Shown in pieces: positions 1 through 8,257 of a DNA stretch of 49,597 nucleotides. This stretch comes from Neisseria iguanae (GTDB lineage: Bacteria; Pseudomonadota; Gammaproteobacteria; Burkholderiales; Neisseriaceae), in the NCBI RefSeq assembly GCF_003013245.1, contig NZ_PXYY01000009.1, positions 1-49,597 of the forward strand, given 5' to 3'. Each line of letters starts with the position of its first letter. Position 1 is the first letter of the stretch. Under the pieces are notes generated by a model, which was given only the letters and a program-made list of their open reading frames with translations, did no database searches and had not been told where the DNA came from. The translations under genes and the position numbers were made by a program.

Positions 1-2
1 TC

Positions 3-164
3 AAGCACTTGCTTGAGTTTGATAAAAGGAAATCTGCCGGTGTGCTTGCCGTCATGATTTGGACTTGTTGGTGGAAGAAGCTGCCCATGGAAAATTCCGC
101 TAAATTCTTTTTAGGTGGATTTAGAGGAGTTTTAGGGGTTTTGCGAAGGTTTCAGGCTGTCTGA
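3..164 (+). CDS. Possible C-terminal tail of a gene entering from the left edge
   Basis: This frame is open from the window edge for 53 codons and stops at a TGA that lies inside a DUS-like palindrome, a common gene-end arrangement in Neisseria. The tail contains a tryptophan-rich stretch (MIWTCWWKK) and a basic end (VLRRFQAV). It faces hrpA, so the two would converge on the palindrome at 154-181. No domain can be assigned from so short a piece, and chance openness is possible. Confidence 0.3.
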   Translation, partial: KHLLEFDKRKSAGVLAVMIWTCWWKKLPMENSAKFFLGGFRGVLGVLRRFQAV

Positions 165-181
165 AAAGTTTCAGACAGCCT
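154..181. terminator. Palindrome of a variant uptake sequence between convergent genes
   Basis: Two 13-base arms (AGGCTGTCTGAAA and its reverse complement) are separated by 2 bases. Each arm holds GCTGTCTGAA, one base away from the canonical DUS GCCGTCTGAA, and both arms carry the same change so pairing is kept. It lies between the end of the left-edge frame and the end of hrpA and could act as a shared terminator, although there is no long T-tract. Confidence 0.5.
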
Positions 182-249
182 TTGGAATTGTGTTGCGTAC
201 CCTGAAAAAATACTCCCCATCATCGGAGCAGCTTGAATCCTGTTTCGGT

Positions 250-3200
250 TTAAGCCCATGACGCCGATTCTTTCAACAGCCGTTTCACGGAAACGGGGTA
301 TGGCGTTTTCAATTCCTGCGCAAACAAAGATACGCGCAATTCTTCCATCATCCATTTAAATGCGGCAATTTCAGACGGCACGGGCAGGCCTTGTTTGGCC
401 AGGGTATCGACTTTGGCCTGCCACATTTGTTCCAATTGCTGAATTTCGGCTTCGCGTGCCTGGTCGCGGGCAGGGTTGCTGCCATATTTGTCTATGCGCA
501 GGGTCATGGCTTTGAGATAAATGGGCAGGCGCGGCCATTGTTGCCACGGGGTTTGGCTGGAGAAGCCGTCAGCCAGTAAGGCATTGGTGCGTTCGCGCAG
601 CAGGCGGCTCAATGGGTGTTTGCCGAGTTTGCCGTTGAGCTCGGCATAAGCTGAGGCCACCTCCTGCAGATAGCGGCTGACGGCTTCTTTCACGGCAGGC
701 AGGCGGCTGCGGGCGCGTTTGATTTGTTCTTTAAACGCTTTTTCATCGCGCGGCAATTCGTCATCACCTATAAAGGCGCGGTTGCACACGGCTTGGGTGA
801 GGTCTTCGCGCAAAACATCGGCGTTGATGTGGCGCAGCAACATGGCGGCCCGGGTGAAGCCCGGCAAGCCTTTGTTAAGGTCTTTAACATGTTCTTTTAA
901 CTGCAGTTTCATCAATTCAATCACGCCTTGACGGTGGGCTTGCCCGGCTGCTTCGGCAGTATCAAACAGGCGCAGGGCGATGTTGCCGTTTTTCTCTTTT
1001 TGCAAACCGGGATAGCCGGTGAGCTGCTGCTTGCCGTGTGCAAATTTGATGGATTCGGGCAGCTTGCCGATGTTCCACGTTTTCACATCGTCGCGCTCGA
1101 ATTCTTGGGTGTTGTCGCGGAATGTCACCGCCGCTGCTTGGCCGAGTTGCTGTTGCAATTCGTGCAATTTGCGCCCACTGGCCAATTCTTGGCCGCCGTC
1201 ATCGACCACGCGCAGGTTGAAATAGTTGAAATCCGGCAGTACGTACAACGCCCATTCGTCAAGGTTGATTTGCTCCAGAATCCGCATATCACCGGCGGTT
1301 TTGGCAATAAAGTGGGCAAGCTGCGGAATAATCGGCTCGCGGCGATTCGGTTCGCTTTCTAAAAACTGGGTCACAAATTCAGGTATGGGCACGCACACGC
1401 GGCGGATTTGTTTCGGCAAGGCTTTGACTAGCAGCTGCAATTTCTCGCGCAACATGCCCGGCACCAGCCATTCAAGTTCGGCGGCGTTCAGGCGATTGAG
1501 CACAGTCAGCGGCATGGTCATGGTCACGCCGTCAAGCGGGTGATTCGGCTCGAAGCGGTAAGTGAGTTTGAATTTGCCGTCGCCGGTTTTCCAGAATTTG
1601 GGAAACTGCTCTTCGGTAATGTGTGCGGCGGCGTGTTGCATCAGGTCGTCGCGACTGAGATAAAGCAGCTTAGGCTCGGCTTCTTCGGCAGCTTTGAGCC
1701 ATGTTTGGAAGGTGCGGATATCGGCAAGGGGCAATGTTTTCACGGCGTTGCCACTTGCTTGGTGCCGCATTTTCAGGCAGCTATTTTGCTGTAGGTCTTC
1801 CTCTGAAATATTTCCCGCATGTGCCGTTTGGCTTGTTTCAAGCCGGCTTTGTAATGGCGGGCGGGCATCCACGCTACCCGCTTGTTTTTTTGAATCCGTT
1901 TTTTCAGACGGCTTGCCGGTTTCTACCAACTGCGGCAGCCTTTGATTGTAAAACTCAAACAATACTTCATCATCCACCAACACATCCTGCTTGCGCGCTT
2001 TGTGTTCCAACTCGGCCACTTCGCGAATCAATTTTTTATTATGGATGAAGAAATCCGCTTTCAAATCAGTTTCCTGCGCCACCAGTGCACCGCGGATAAA
2101 GATTTCGCGCGCTTCTTCAGGGGCGACTTTGCCGTAGGCAGTCGGGCGGCGCGGCAGCACAGTCAGGCCGTAAAGGGTGACGCGTTCGCCGGCAACGACT
2201 TCGCCGCGCTTTTGCTCCCAATGCGGCTCAAAATAATGGTAGCGCACCAAATGCGGCGCTTCCTGCTCAATCCATTCAGGCTTGATTTCCGCCACATCAC
2301 GCGCATACAGGCGCATGGTTTCGGTGAGTTCGGCAGCCATCACCCATTTCGGCCTGCTTTTAAACAAGGCTGATGCGGGAAACAGATGGAAACGGCTGCC
2401 GCGTGCGCCGGTATAGTCGTGTCCGTCAGGCGATTTCATGCCGACGTTGGCAATCAGGCCGGTAAGCAGGGCGCGGTGGATTTGTTCGTATCCTGCTTCT
2501 TTTTGAGCACGGATTTTGGCGTGGTGATATTTTTTATCCAGTTGTTTTTGTTTGAATTGTGCCGATAAATCTTGGTCGGCTTTGTTTTCAGACGGCCTTA
2601 AATGCATTTGCGCAGGAGGCCGTCTGAATGCGCGTTGTTTGTCGGTCAAACCCATTTCGATGGCGATTTCGGCCAGCTGTTTGTGCAGCTCGCGCCACTC
2701 GCGCATACGCAGGTGTGACAGAAAATATTGGCGGCACCATTGCACCAGCTGTTTATTGGGCAAACCTTTATCACGCTCGCGCTGGAAGCTGTCCCAAATG
2801 TTGAGATAGACGAGAAAATCAGATTGCTTGTCGGTAAAGCGTTCGTGCGCTTTGGCAGCCGCCTCACGCGCTTCTAAAGGGCGTTCGCGCGGGTCTTGAA
2901 TCGATAAGGCCGACACGATGACCAGCATTTCCTGCACGCAATCGTGTTTTTTCGCGGCCAGCAACATGCGGCCGATTTTAGGGTCGACGGGCAAACGTGC
3001 CATTTGTTCGCCGAGTTTGCTCAATTCGTTGTTTTCATTGACCGCACCGAGTTCCAGCAACACTTGGAAACCGTCGTTGATATAACGCCGATCCGGCGCT
3101 TCGAGAAACGGAAACGCGGCCACATCACCCAGCTTCAACGCAGCCATGCGCAAAATCACCGCCGCCAGATTGCTGCGGATGATTTCGGGGTCGGTAAACT

Positions 3201-4428
3201 CAGGGCGTTGGTTGAAATCTTCTTCCGAATACAGGCGCACAGCGACACCGGCCGACACACGGCCGCATCGGCCGGAACGCTGGCTCGCTGCCGCTTGCGA
3301 GACTTTTTCCACATGAAGCTGCTCGACTTTGGCGCGTGCGGAATAGCGTTTCACTCGCGCCAAGCCGGTATCGATGACATATTTAATGCCCGGCACGGTG
3401 AGCGAGGTTTCGGCTACGTTGGTCGCCAGCACAATGCGGCGTTTGCTGCCGGAAGGATGAAAAATTTTGTGTTGCTCAGCGTTAGACAAACGTGCAAACA
3501 GCTGCAGGATTTCGTCATTGCGGCGCAATGGTGATTGACGTAAGGCTTCTGCAGCTTCGCGGATTTCGCGTTCTCCTGGTAAAAACACCAAAATATCGCC
3601 TGCGCCATAGTGCGCCAATTCATCGGCGGCATCGACAATGGCATCGGCCAACTCGATTTCAGCTTCATCGGCTTCGTTCAACGGGCGGTAAAGGATTTCC
3701 ACAGGAAAGGTGCGGCCACTCACCTCCAATACCGGGGTGCCGTCAAAATGCTTGGAAAAACGCTCGGCATCAATCGTGGCCGAGGTGATGATGACTTTCA
3801 AATCAGCGCGGCGCGGCAACAGCTGCTTGAGGTAGCCGAGCAAAAAATCAATATTCAGACTGCGCTCGTGCGCTTCGTCGATGATGATGGTGTCGTAAGC
3901 GGTGAGAAAACGGTCAGTTTGCGTTTCGGCCAGCAAAATACCGTCGGTCATCAGCTTTACATAGGCATTGCGCGAGGTGTTGTCGTTGAAACGTACTTTG
4001 TAGCCGACAGTTTCGCCAAGCGGGCTGCCCAATTCTTCGGCAATACGTTCCGCCACCGAACGCGCAGCCAAGCGGCGCGGCTGGGTGTGACCGATTAAAC
4101 CTGCCGTGCCACGACCGAGTTCCAAGCAGATTTTCGGCAGCTGCGTGGTTTTGCCTGAACCGGTCTCACCGCAGATAATCGTCACCTGATGGCTTTGAAT
4201 AGCGGTTTTGATGTCCTCCAAACGCTCATGTACCGGCAGATTACCCGCATATTCCGGCTTAGGCAGTCCGGCTTGACGGCTGAGGTACCGTTGGTGCGAT
4301 TGTTGGTATTTTTGCCGCACCGCTTCTTTACCGCCAAACCGCTTGGGATTTTTCACCGCTTGGCGCAGAAAATGGCGGTCTTTGGAAAGGGTTTGGGACA
4401 AATCAGGTTGAAACGTGGCTTGAGGCAT
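250..4428 (-). CDS. hrpA: ATP-dependent RNA helicase HrpA (DEAH box)
   Basis: A 1392-residue DEAH-box (superfamily 2) RNA helicase. HrpA proteins act on structured or ribosome-bound RNA in the cytoplasm. Visible motifs are Walker A GETGSGKT at residues 87-94, DEAH at 184-187, SAT at 216-218 and a QRSGRCGR motif VI near 385-392, followed by the long C-terminal region (DUF3418-like) typical of HrpA. It is somewhat longer than the E. coli protein (about 1300 aa). A low-complexity, polar stretch at roughly residues 835-905, with its own DUS, looks like a lineage-specific insert. A second, inverted pair of DUS lies inside the coding sequence at 2587-2628. The ATG at 4428 is the first in frame. The gene stands alone, convergent with the left-edge frame. 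Confidence 0.95.
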   Translation of the reverse strand: MPQATFQPDLSQTLSKDRHFLRQAVKNPKRFGGKEAVRQKYQQSHQRYLSRQAGLPKPEYAGNLPVHERLEDIKTAIQSHQVTIICGETGSGKTTQLPKICLELGRGTAGLIGHTQPRRLAARSVAERIAEELGSPLGETVGYKVRFNDNTSRNAYVKLMTDGILLAETQTDRFLTAYDTIIIDEAHERSLNIDFLLGYLKQLLPRRADLKVIITSATIDAERFSKHFDGTPVLEVSGRTFPVEILYRPLNEADEAEIELADAIVDAADELAHYGAGDILVFLPGEREIREAAEALRQSPLRRNDEILQLFARLSNAEQHKIFHPSGSKRRIVLATNVAETSLTVPGIKYVIDTGLARVKRYSARAKVEQLHVEKVSQAAASQRSGRCGRVSAGVAVRLYSEEDFNQRPEFTDPEIIRSNLAAVILRMAALKLGDVAAFPFLEAPDRRYINDGFQVLLELGAVNENNELSKLGEQMARLPVDPKIGRMLLAAKKHDCVQEMLVIVSALSIQDPRERPLEAREAAAKAHERFTDKQSDFLVYLNIWDSFQRERDKGLPNKQLVQWCRQYFLSHLRMREWRELHKQLAEIAIEMGLTDKQRAFRRPPAQMHLRPSENKADQDLSAQFKQKQLDKKYHHAKIRAQKEAGYEQIHRALLTGLIANVGMKSPDGHDYTGARGSRFHLFPASALFKSRPKWVMAAELTETMRLYARDVAEIKPEWIEQEAPHLVRYHYFEPHWEQKRGEVVAGERVTLYGLTVLPRRPTAYGKVAPEEAREIFIRGALVAQETDLKADFFIHNKKLIREVAELEHKARKQDVLVDDEVLFEFYNQRLPQLVETGKPSEKTDSKKQAGSVDARPPLQSRLETSQTAHAGNISEEDLQQNSCLKMRHQASGNAVKTLPLADIRTFQTWLKAAEEAEPKLLYLSRDDLMQHAAAHITEEQFPKFWKTGDGKFKLTYRFEPNHPLDGVTMTMPLTVLNRLNAAELEWLVPGMLREKLQLLVKALPKQIRRVCVPIPEFVTQFLESEPNRREPIIPQLAHFIAKTAGDMRILEQINLDEWALYVLPDFNYFNLRVVDDGGQELASGRKLHELQQQLGQAAAVTFRDNTQEFERDDVKTWNIGKLPESIKFAHGKQQLTGYPGLQKEKNGNIALRLFDTAEAAGQAHRQGVIELMKLQLKEHVKDLNKGLPGFTRAAMLLRHINADVLREDLTQAVCNRAFIGDDELPRDEKAFKEQIKRARSRLPAVKEAVSRYLQEVASAYAELNGKLGKHPLSRLLRERTNALLADGFSSQTPWQQWPRLPIYLKAMTLRIDKYGSNPARDQAREAEIQQLEQMWQAKVDTLAKQGLPVPSEIAAFKWMMEELRVSLFAQELKTPYPVSVKRLLKESASWA
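2587..2628. repeat. Inverted pair of 12-base uptake sequences inside hrpA
   Basis: TTCAGACGGCCT at 2587-2598 and AGGCCGTCTGAA at 2617-2628 form perfectly complementary 12-base arms with an 18-base loop. DUS pairs usually sit at gene ends as terminators; here both arms are translated in HrpA (around residues 601-614, RRPPAQMHLRPSE). The reading frame is kept. Confidence 0.85.
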
Positions 4429-4699
4429 GAATCGTTCGGCTTAATTATAGCAAAATAAGGGATCATTATAGCAAAAGACGATACACATGATTAAAGCCCC
4501 TTTTGTTAAAGAGACTTTACGTTGGTTAAAAATACCCCTTCATGGGGCACCATATATAAGGCCGTCTGAAAAAGGCAGAAAAGCAGAAAGAAGCCACCCT
4601 GCCTGCCCGCAATTCTACTTAGTTTTTAGTTTACAGACGGCCTGATTGCTCTAAATTATGCCGCACAAACACAGATTGGAATATTTTTACCCCAAATGC
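4429..4699. other. Intergenic region between hrpA and tRNA-fMet with two DUS copies
   Basis: No supported gene. It holds AGGCCGTCTG at 4559-4568 and the inverted CAGACGGCCT at 4634-4643, separated by 65 bases, plus a small CCCC/GGGG hairpin near 4545. The hrpA promoter should lie in the first part but I see no convincing hexamer pair. Confidence 0.5.
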
Positions 4700-4728
4700 T
4701 TGACACACCCGACCTTTCCCTTTATAGT
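4700..4728 (+). promoter_or_regulatory. Sigma-70 promoter of the tRNA-fMet gene
   Basis: TTGACA at 4700-4705 and TATAGT at 4723-4728 are separated by exactly 17 bases. The -10 element ends 12 bases before the tRNA starts, giving a very short 5' leader. Confidence 0.85.
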
Positions 4729-4740
4729 TACAACTTCTGA

Positions 4741-4817
<77 letters not shown>

Positions 4818-4822
4818 AATTT

Positions 4823-4856
4823 AAAAACTCCCTTAGTTTGACCTAAGGGAGTTTTT
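4823..4856 (+). terminator. Intrinsic terminator of tRNA-fMet
   Basis: AAAAACTCCCTTAG and CTAAGGGAGTTTTT form a 14-base-pair stem with a 6-base loop, ending in a T-tract (TTTTTATTT). It starts 6 bases after the CCA end. Confidence 0.9.
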
Positions 4857-4903
4857 ATTTCCACCACACACATAATGTAGCAACATTCTTTTCACACCGG
4901 CAC

Positions 4904-4942
4904 AAGGCCGTCCGAAAACCCTTTATATTTTCAGACGGCCTT
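4904..4942. terminator. DUS hairpin with one imperfect arm
   Basis: AAGGCCGTCCGAAAA pairs with TTTTCAGACGGCCTT across a short loop. The left arm carries GCCGTCCGAA, one base from canonical. It lies between the tRNA terminator and the decayed gene at 5023-5518 and would end minus-strand transcription of that gene. Confidence 0.6.
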
Positions 4943-5022
4943 TAGAATCAGAACTTATGGTGCGCCATGATTTACACATTACTGTATCCGATTTTACCAG
5001 GGAGCGTTGCATTTGTCCCCCG

Positions 5023-5518
5023 TCACCAGATAACCGTGCGTTTACTCATGCAATAATCACCGCTAATTAAGATTTGGCCATATTTATCCACCAAAATATC
5101 TTTACTGTTGACCTCTTTTGCCGCCCAGCTGTATGCGCAAACCCATTATAGTCGCCTGTTGGCCGTTCGGCAGATTAAGACGATGGTAGCATCGGTTACT
5201 TTCACGGCTTTGGTTTTGCCGGCAAACTAAGCCTTGTCTGTCGAATGTTTTTTGTTACCGGTCAATAAGCTGGATATTGATTGCCAGTTTCGCTGCCTTT
5301 GGTATACTGCACGCCGGCACTGATTTTAACATTACTACAAGACGGGCGGCCGCCGAGGCGGGCAATGTAACCGTCTTCCAACTTACCGTTGTCGGCACAC
5401 AGTTGGCTGTCAGAAACCTTGGCAAAGGCTTCTAGCATAAGCCGGGTATTAGTTCGTCTTTTGCCAGATCTTGGCAGGTGTAGCAGCCACCCGGATTTTT
5501 ATTGTCGCGCCGTGCGTA
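5023..5518 (-). pseudogene. Decayed cysteine-containing secreted-type protein, several frameshifts
   Basis: No long intact frame exists, but the minus strand reads as one protein spread over different frames. A piece from about 5518 to 5435 reads YARRDNKNPGGCYTCQDLAK and ends at a TAG. A second piece, about 5440 to 5262, contains CADNGKLEDGYIARLGGRPSC and ends at TGA. A third, around 5220, reads KAVKVTDATIVL. A fourth, about 5137 to 5023, contains CAYSWAAKEVNSKDILVDKY and GDYC. An in-frame TAA precedes the first piece, so the N-terminus is also lost. Paired cysteines suggest a disulfide-bonded exported protein; some pilin-like proteins look similar, but I do not recognise the family. Confidence 0.55.
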
Positions 5519-5544
5519 TTACTCAATACCTGATTACTGGGCAA

Positions 5545-5604
5545 CTACGCAAACAGGCCGTCTGAAACAGATTAAATTTTGTTTCAGACGGCCTGTTTGC
5601 GTAG
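5545..5604. terminator. 24-base-pair DUS hairpin after the cytochrome gene
   Basis: Two perfectly complementary 24-base arms (5545-5568 and 5581-5604) each contain AGGCCGTCTGAA and flank a 12-base loop. It starts 11 bases beyond the stop codon of the cytochrome gene, so it is probably its terminator. Confidence 0.75.
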
Positions 5605-5615
5605 CTTTTAAATGA

Positions 5616-6125
5616 TTAGTTTTTCACACGGAAAGAATCGTGACAGGCTTTACAGCTTTGACCCACATCACCAAACGGTTTTTTCACTGCCTCCAAATTG
5701 CCTTCGGCAGCCGCTGTTTTCAACGCAACAGTAGCCGCCACGAATTTTTCAGCAGCTTGTTTGAATTCTTCAGGCTTGCTCCACACTTCAGGTTTGGCAT
5801 CAGATTCTTCTTTTGCGCTCTCTTCAGTGTAATGCTCCCAAGGTTTGTCGGCATTTTCTGCCATGCTGTCGGCTGCCGCTTGGAATGCTGCTGCGTCAAA
5901 CGGGGTTTCGCCCTTAATCATTTTACCCATGATGCTGGCAGCGTCTTTAAAGATGTCCATCAAACGTTCGCGCTCTTCCACTGCTGCTTTGGCGCTGCCC
6001 ACAGGGGCTTCCGAAGTCGCCGCAGGAACAGGTGCTGATTCAGCAGGTTTGGTTTCGTTTTGACCGCCGCACGCACTCAACAGTAATGCCGCCAGCGTAC
6101 CCATTGTCAACAAGGTTTTATTCAT
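5616..6125 (-). CDS. cycP: Cytochrome c' (class II c-type cytochrome) lipoprotein
   Basis: 169 residues. The N-terminus is a lipoprotein signal ending in the lipobox LSAC (Cys19), so the mature protein should be membrane-anchored on the periplasmic side. The single heme motif CKACH is at residues 158-162, close to the C-terminus, which is diagnostic of the four-helix cytochrome c' / c556 class. In N. meningitidis the cytochrome c' (CycP) helps resist nitric oxide; that role here is inferred. A low-complexity Ala/Glu/Pro linker follows the lipobox. The start ATG has AAGGAA upstream. The leader carries five 13-base tandem repeats (6141-6205). Confidence 0.8.
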   Translation of the reverse strand: MNKTLLTMGTLAALLLSACGGQNETKPAESAPVPAATSEAPVGSAKAAVEERERLMDIFKDAASIMGKMIKGETPFDAAAFQAAADSMAENADKPWEHYTEESAKEESDAKPEVWSKPEEFKQAAEKFVAATVALKTAAAEGNLEAVKKPFGDVGQSCKACHDSFRVKN

Positions 6126-6140
6126 GGTTGTATTCCTTAT

Positions 6141-6205
6141 GTGTTTTGTTTATGTGTTTTGTTTATGTGTTTTGTTTATTTGTTTTGTTTATTTGTTTTG
6201 TCATT
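6141..6205. repeat. 13-base tandem repeat in the leader of the cytochrome gene
   Basis: Three exact copies of GTGTTTTGTTTAT (6141-6179), then TTGTTTTGTTTAT and a degenerate TTGTTTTGTCATT, end 15 bases before the start codon on the coding strand side. The block separates the ribosome-binding site from the likely promoter region upstream (above 6205). Confidence 0.85.
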
Positions 6206-6281
6206 AAAATGTATCAGAAATTTTCTCAAAATCAAGCAATTGATATAAATTTATATTTTTTAACATAATTTTCCAATCAAA

Positions 6282-6309
6282 AAGACCGTTTGCATATTCG
6301 GACGGCCTT
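6282..6309 (-). terminator. Probable terminator of rlmH
   Basis: On the minus strand AAGGCCGT and ACGGTCTT pair over 8 bases with one G-U wobble, followed by TTTGATTGG. The right arm is a worn DUS (TTCGGACGGC). It begins about 25 bases after the rlmH stop. Confidence 0.55.
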
Positions 6310-6334
6310 AAATATATTGCATCAAATATCAAGG

Positions 6335-6805
6335 CTATTCGCGGTGATATGGATGGTGATTCAGAATAGAAACGGCGCGATAAAGCTGCTCAGTCAGCAG
6401 CACGCGCACCATACCGTGGGGCATGGTCAGGCTGGACAGACGCATCATCAAGCGGGCTTGCTGCTTGAGACAGTCGGTCATGCCGTCGGCTCCGCCAATC
6501 ACAAAACACACATGTTCGCCGTTTTGCTCCCATGTTTTGAAGTGTTCGGCCAACTCGACTGAAGTCGGTGCTTTACCGCGCTCATCCAAGACCACCAAAA
6601 ACGCACCTTGTGGAATAGCCTCGAGTATGCGCTTCTCTTCCGCCACCATGCCTTGCACGGCATTCACGCCCGCCCCGCGCTTTTCGGGCTTGATTTCTTT
6701 CAGGGTATAGTTCACTTCGCGTCCGAAGCGTTTGGCGTATTCATTAACGGCTTCATTGACCCATTTGGGCATTTTGGTGCCGACAGCTAAAACAGTAATG
6801 TTCAT
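6335..6805 (-). CDS. rlmH: 23S rRNA (pseudouridine1915-N3)-methyltransferase RlmH
   Basis: 156 residues, the usual length. RlmH is a SPOUT-class methyltransferase that methylates pseudouridine 1915 in helix 69 of 23S rRNA on assembled 70S ribosomes, using S-adenosylmethionine. Family features seen are the N-terminal MNITVLAVG, the VLDERGK segment, FVIGGADG (SAM-binding knot) and the C-terminal LTEQLYRA...YHRE. I place the start at the ATG at 6805; a TTG two codons earlier is open but gives a non-family start. It lies in the conserved order nadD-rsfS-rlmH, but with 286 bases between it and rsfS that contain a DUS palindrome. Confidence 0.95.
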   Translation of the reverse strand: MNITVLAVGTKMPKWVNEAVNEYAKRFGREVNYTLKEIKPEKRGAGVNAVQGMVAEEKRILEAIPQGAFLVVLDERGKAPTSVELAEHFKTWEQNGEHVCFVIGGADGMTDCLKQQARLMMRLSSLTMPHGMVRVLLTEQLYRAVSILNHHPYHRE

Positions 6806-6835
6806 CTTCAATGATCTGAAAATCGGAAAACACAG

Positions 6836-6859
6836 GCCGTCTGAACGGTTTCAGACGGC
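6836..6859. terminator. DUS palindrome upstream of rlmH
   Basis: GCCGTCTGAA at 6836-6845 and TTCAGACGGC at 6850-6859 with a 4-base loop. It sits between rsfS and rlmH and may end the nadD-rsfS transcript, so rlmH may have its own promoter. The rest of 6860-7091 holds no supported gene. Confidence 0.6.
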
Positions 6860-7091
6860 TTAATCTGTAGAAAATTCCGGTGTTGTTTACATTTTTTGTT
6901 TTTTACCTGAAGATCTGTTTTGGGATTGTTGCATGTTGCCGGAATACTGAAAGGTACGGCAACACCGGACAGTTCCTAATGATACTCAGAAATCCTAAAC
7001 AATCGTTTCGACAAAAACAAAAACTACTTTACATAAAAATCGTAAACAACCCATCCAACACCTAACCAATGATACACGTCAGATTTAGGGG

Positions 7092-7478
7092 TTAGTCGGC
7101 CGCATGCCAGGGTTTTTGCATGCCGGCTTCAAAAACGGGTTTTTCACCACCCCACAAGGTATCGATATCATAATAATCGCGCACGGCAGGCAACATGACG
7201 TGTACCACCAAATCGCCGGCATCGACCAAGGTCCATTCTCCGGTATCGCCTTCTTGGCTCAAGATTTCGAAGCCGGCTTCTTTTAAATCAACAGCCACGT
7301 TGTTGGCCAAGGCTTTGACTTGGCGGGTGCTGTCGCCAGTGGCCACAATCATGCGGGCAAACAGCGCGGTTTTTTCTTGGGTTTCCAACACGGAAATATC
7401 TTTGGCTTTCACATCTTCCAGCGCGTTGACTGCAATTTCGACCATTTTTTGCAAATCGAGTAATTCTTGTTCGTTCAT
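7092..7478 (-). CDS. rsfS: Ribosome silencing factor RsfS
   Basis: 128 residues of the DUF143/Iojap family. RsfS binds uL14 on the 50S subunit and blocks subunit joining when nutrients are short. Family signatures visible are the DISVLE segment near residue 27, ARMIVATGDSTRQVKALANN around 41-60, the EGDTGEWTLVDAGDLVVHVM block and the C-terminal YDIDTLWG. AGGAATGAA precedes the ATG. It is downstream of nadD, with a 91-base gap carrying two DUS copies (7499-7508, 7536-7545). Confidence 0.95.
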   Translation of the reverse strand: MNEQELLDLQKMVEIAVNALEDVKAKDISVLETQEKTALFARMIVATGDSTRQVKALANNVAVDLKEAGFEILSQEGDTGEWTLVDAGDLVVHVMLPAVRDYYDIDTLWGGEKPVFEAGMQKPWHAAD

Positions 7479-7569
7479 TTCATTCCTAAGTTGCGTTTTT
7501 CAGACGGCATTATAGCTTATCTGGCTGAATTTTTGTTCAGACGGCCTGCAATGGTTGAGCGCATTCTGT

Positions 7570-8178
7570 TTAACGGTATAAACCGTGCTGCCGGATATAA
7601 CGTGCCACTGCCTGCGGAATCAGGCCGTCTGAAAGTGTTTGATTTTCTAATGTGGCACGGATTTGGGTGGAACTAATATTGTATAACGGTGCCTGCAATA
7701 TGCGTACGCTGCCGTTTTGTAAAGCCGCTCCCAGCCAAGCATGTAATTCGCGCGGCGTTTGGTTCAAGTTGCCGTCTTTACGCATGGCAACGGCGATATT
7801 GACCTGCCGCACCAGTGTTTGCCATTTTTTCCATGTGTGCAGCTTCATCAGGCTGTCGCTGCCCAAAAGCCACCATATCTTGGCCGTTGGGAACTGCTGC
7901 CGGAAAATCTGCACAGTGTCGAAGGTATAAGTTGCGCCTTCTCTGACCATGTCGCAATCGCTGAGTGCAAAACGCGGATCATCGGCAATGGCCAATTCTG
8001 TCATGATGAAACGGTGTTTAGCCGGCGTTTGTGTGCGTTGGGGTTTATGATAAGGGTCGCCGGCGGGTAAAAAAACCACCGTATCCAAGCCGGTTTCATC
8101 GGCGAATGCTTGTGCGATGTGCAAGTGGCCATTATGAATAGGATCAAAAGTACCGCCGAAAAGTCCAATGTTTTCCAT
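7570..8178 (-). CDS. nadD: Nicotinate-nucleotide adenylyltransferase NadD
   Basis: 202 residues. NadD transfers AMP from ATP to nicotinate mononucleotide, making deamido-NAD in NAD synthesis. The nucleotidyltransferase motif GTFDPIHNGHL is at residues 9-19 and the second motif ISSTQIR is near residue 168. Length is normal. A DUS lies inside the coding sequence near 7622-7633. It is the first gene of the nadD-rsfS-rlmH group; the upstream 80 bases before the insertion sequence hold one more DUS (8227-8238). Confidence 0.96.
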   Translation of the reverse strand: MENIGLFGGTFDPIHNGHLHIAQAFADETGLDTVVFLPAGDPYHKPQRTQTPAKHRFIMTELAIADDPRFALSDCDMVREGATYTFDTVQIFRQQFPTAKIWWLLGSDSLMKLHTWKKWQTLVRQVNIAVAMRKDGNLNQTPRELHAWLGAALQNGSVRILQAPLYNISSTQIRATLENQTLSDGLIPQAVARYIRQHGLYR

Positions 8179-8257
8179 ATTGTATCAAAATGAAATTAAG
8201 TTAAACACATGCGGCCAATAATTCAAAGGCCGTCTGAAAATTTTATAAAGGCAATAT

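Noticed and set aside
928-1362. 144-codon plus-strand frame within hrpA, and similar long frames antisense to rpoB, rpoC, fusA and tuf
   Set aside because: Shadows of strongly biased coding sequence; the opposite strand encodes full conserved proteins and no ribosome-binding sites or families support these frames.
6231-6244. FNR binding site upstream of the cytochrome gene
   Set aside because: The half-sites are in the order ATCAA-N4-TTGAT, the reverse of the FNR consensus TTGAT-N4-ATCAA.
6880-7065. 61-codon plus-strand frame between rlmH and rsfS
   Set aside because: No ribosome-binding site, no recognisable family, and the sequence is AT-rich intergenic DNA; open by chance.
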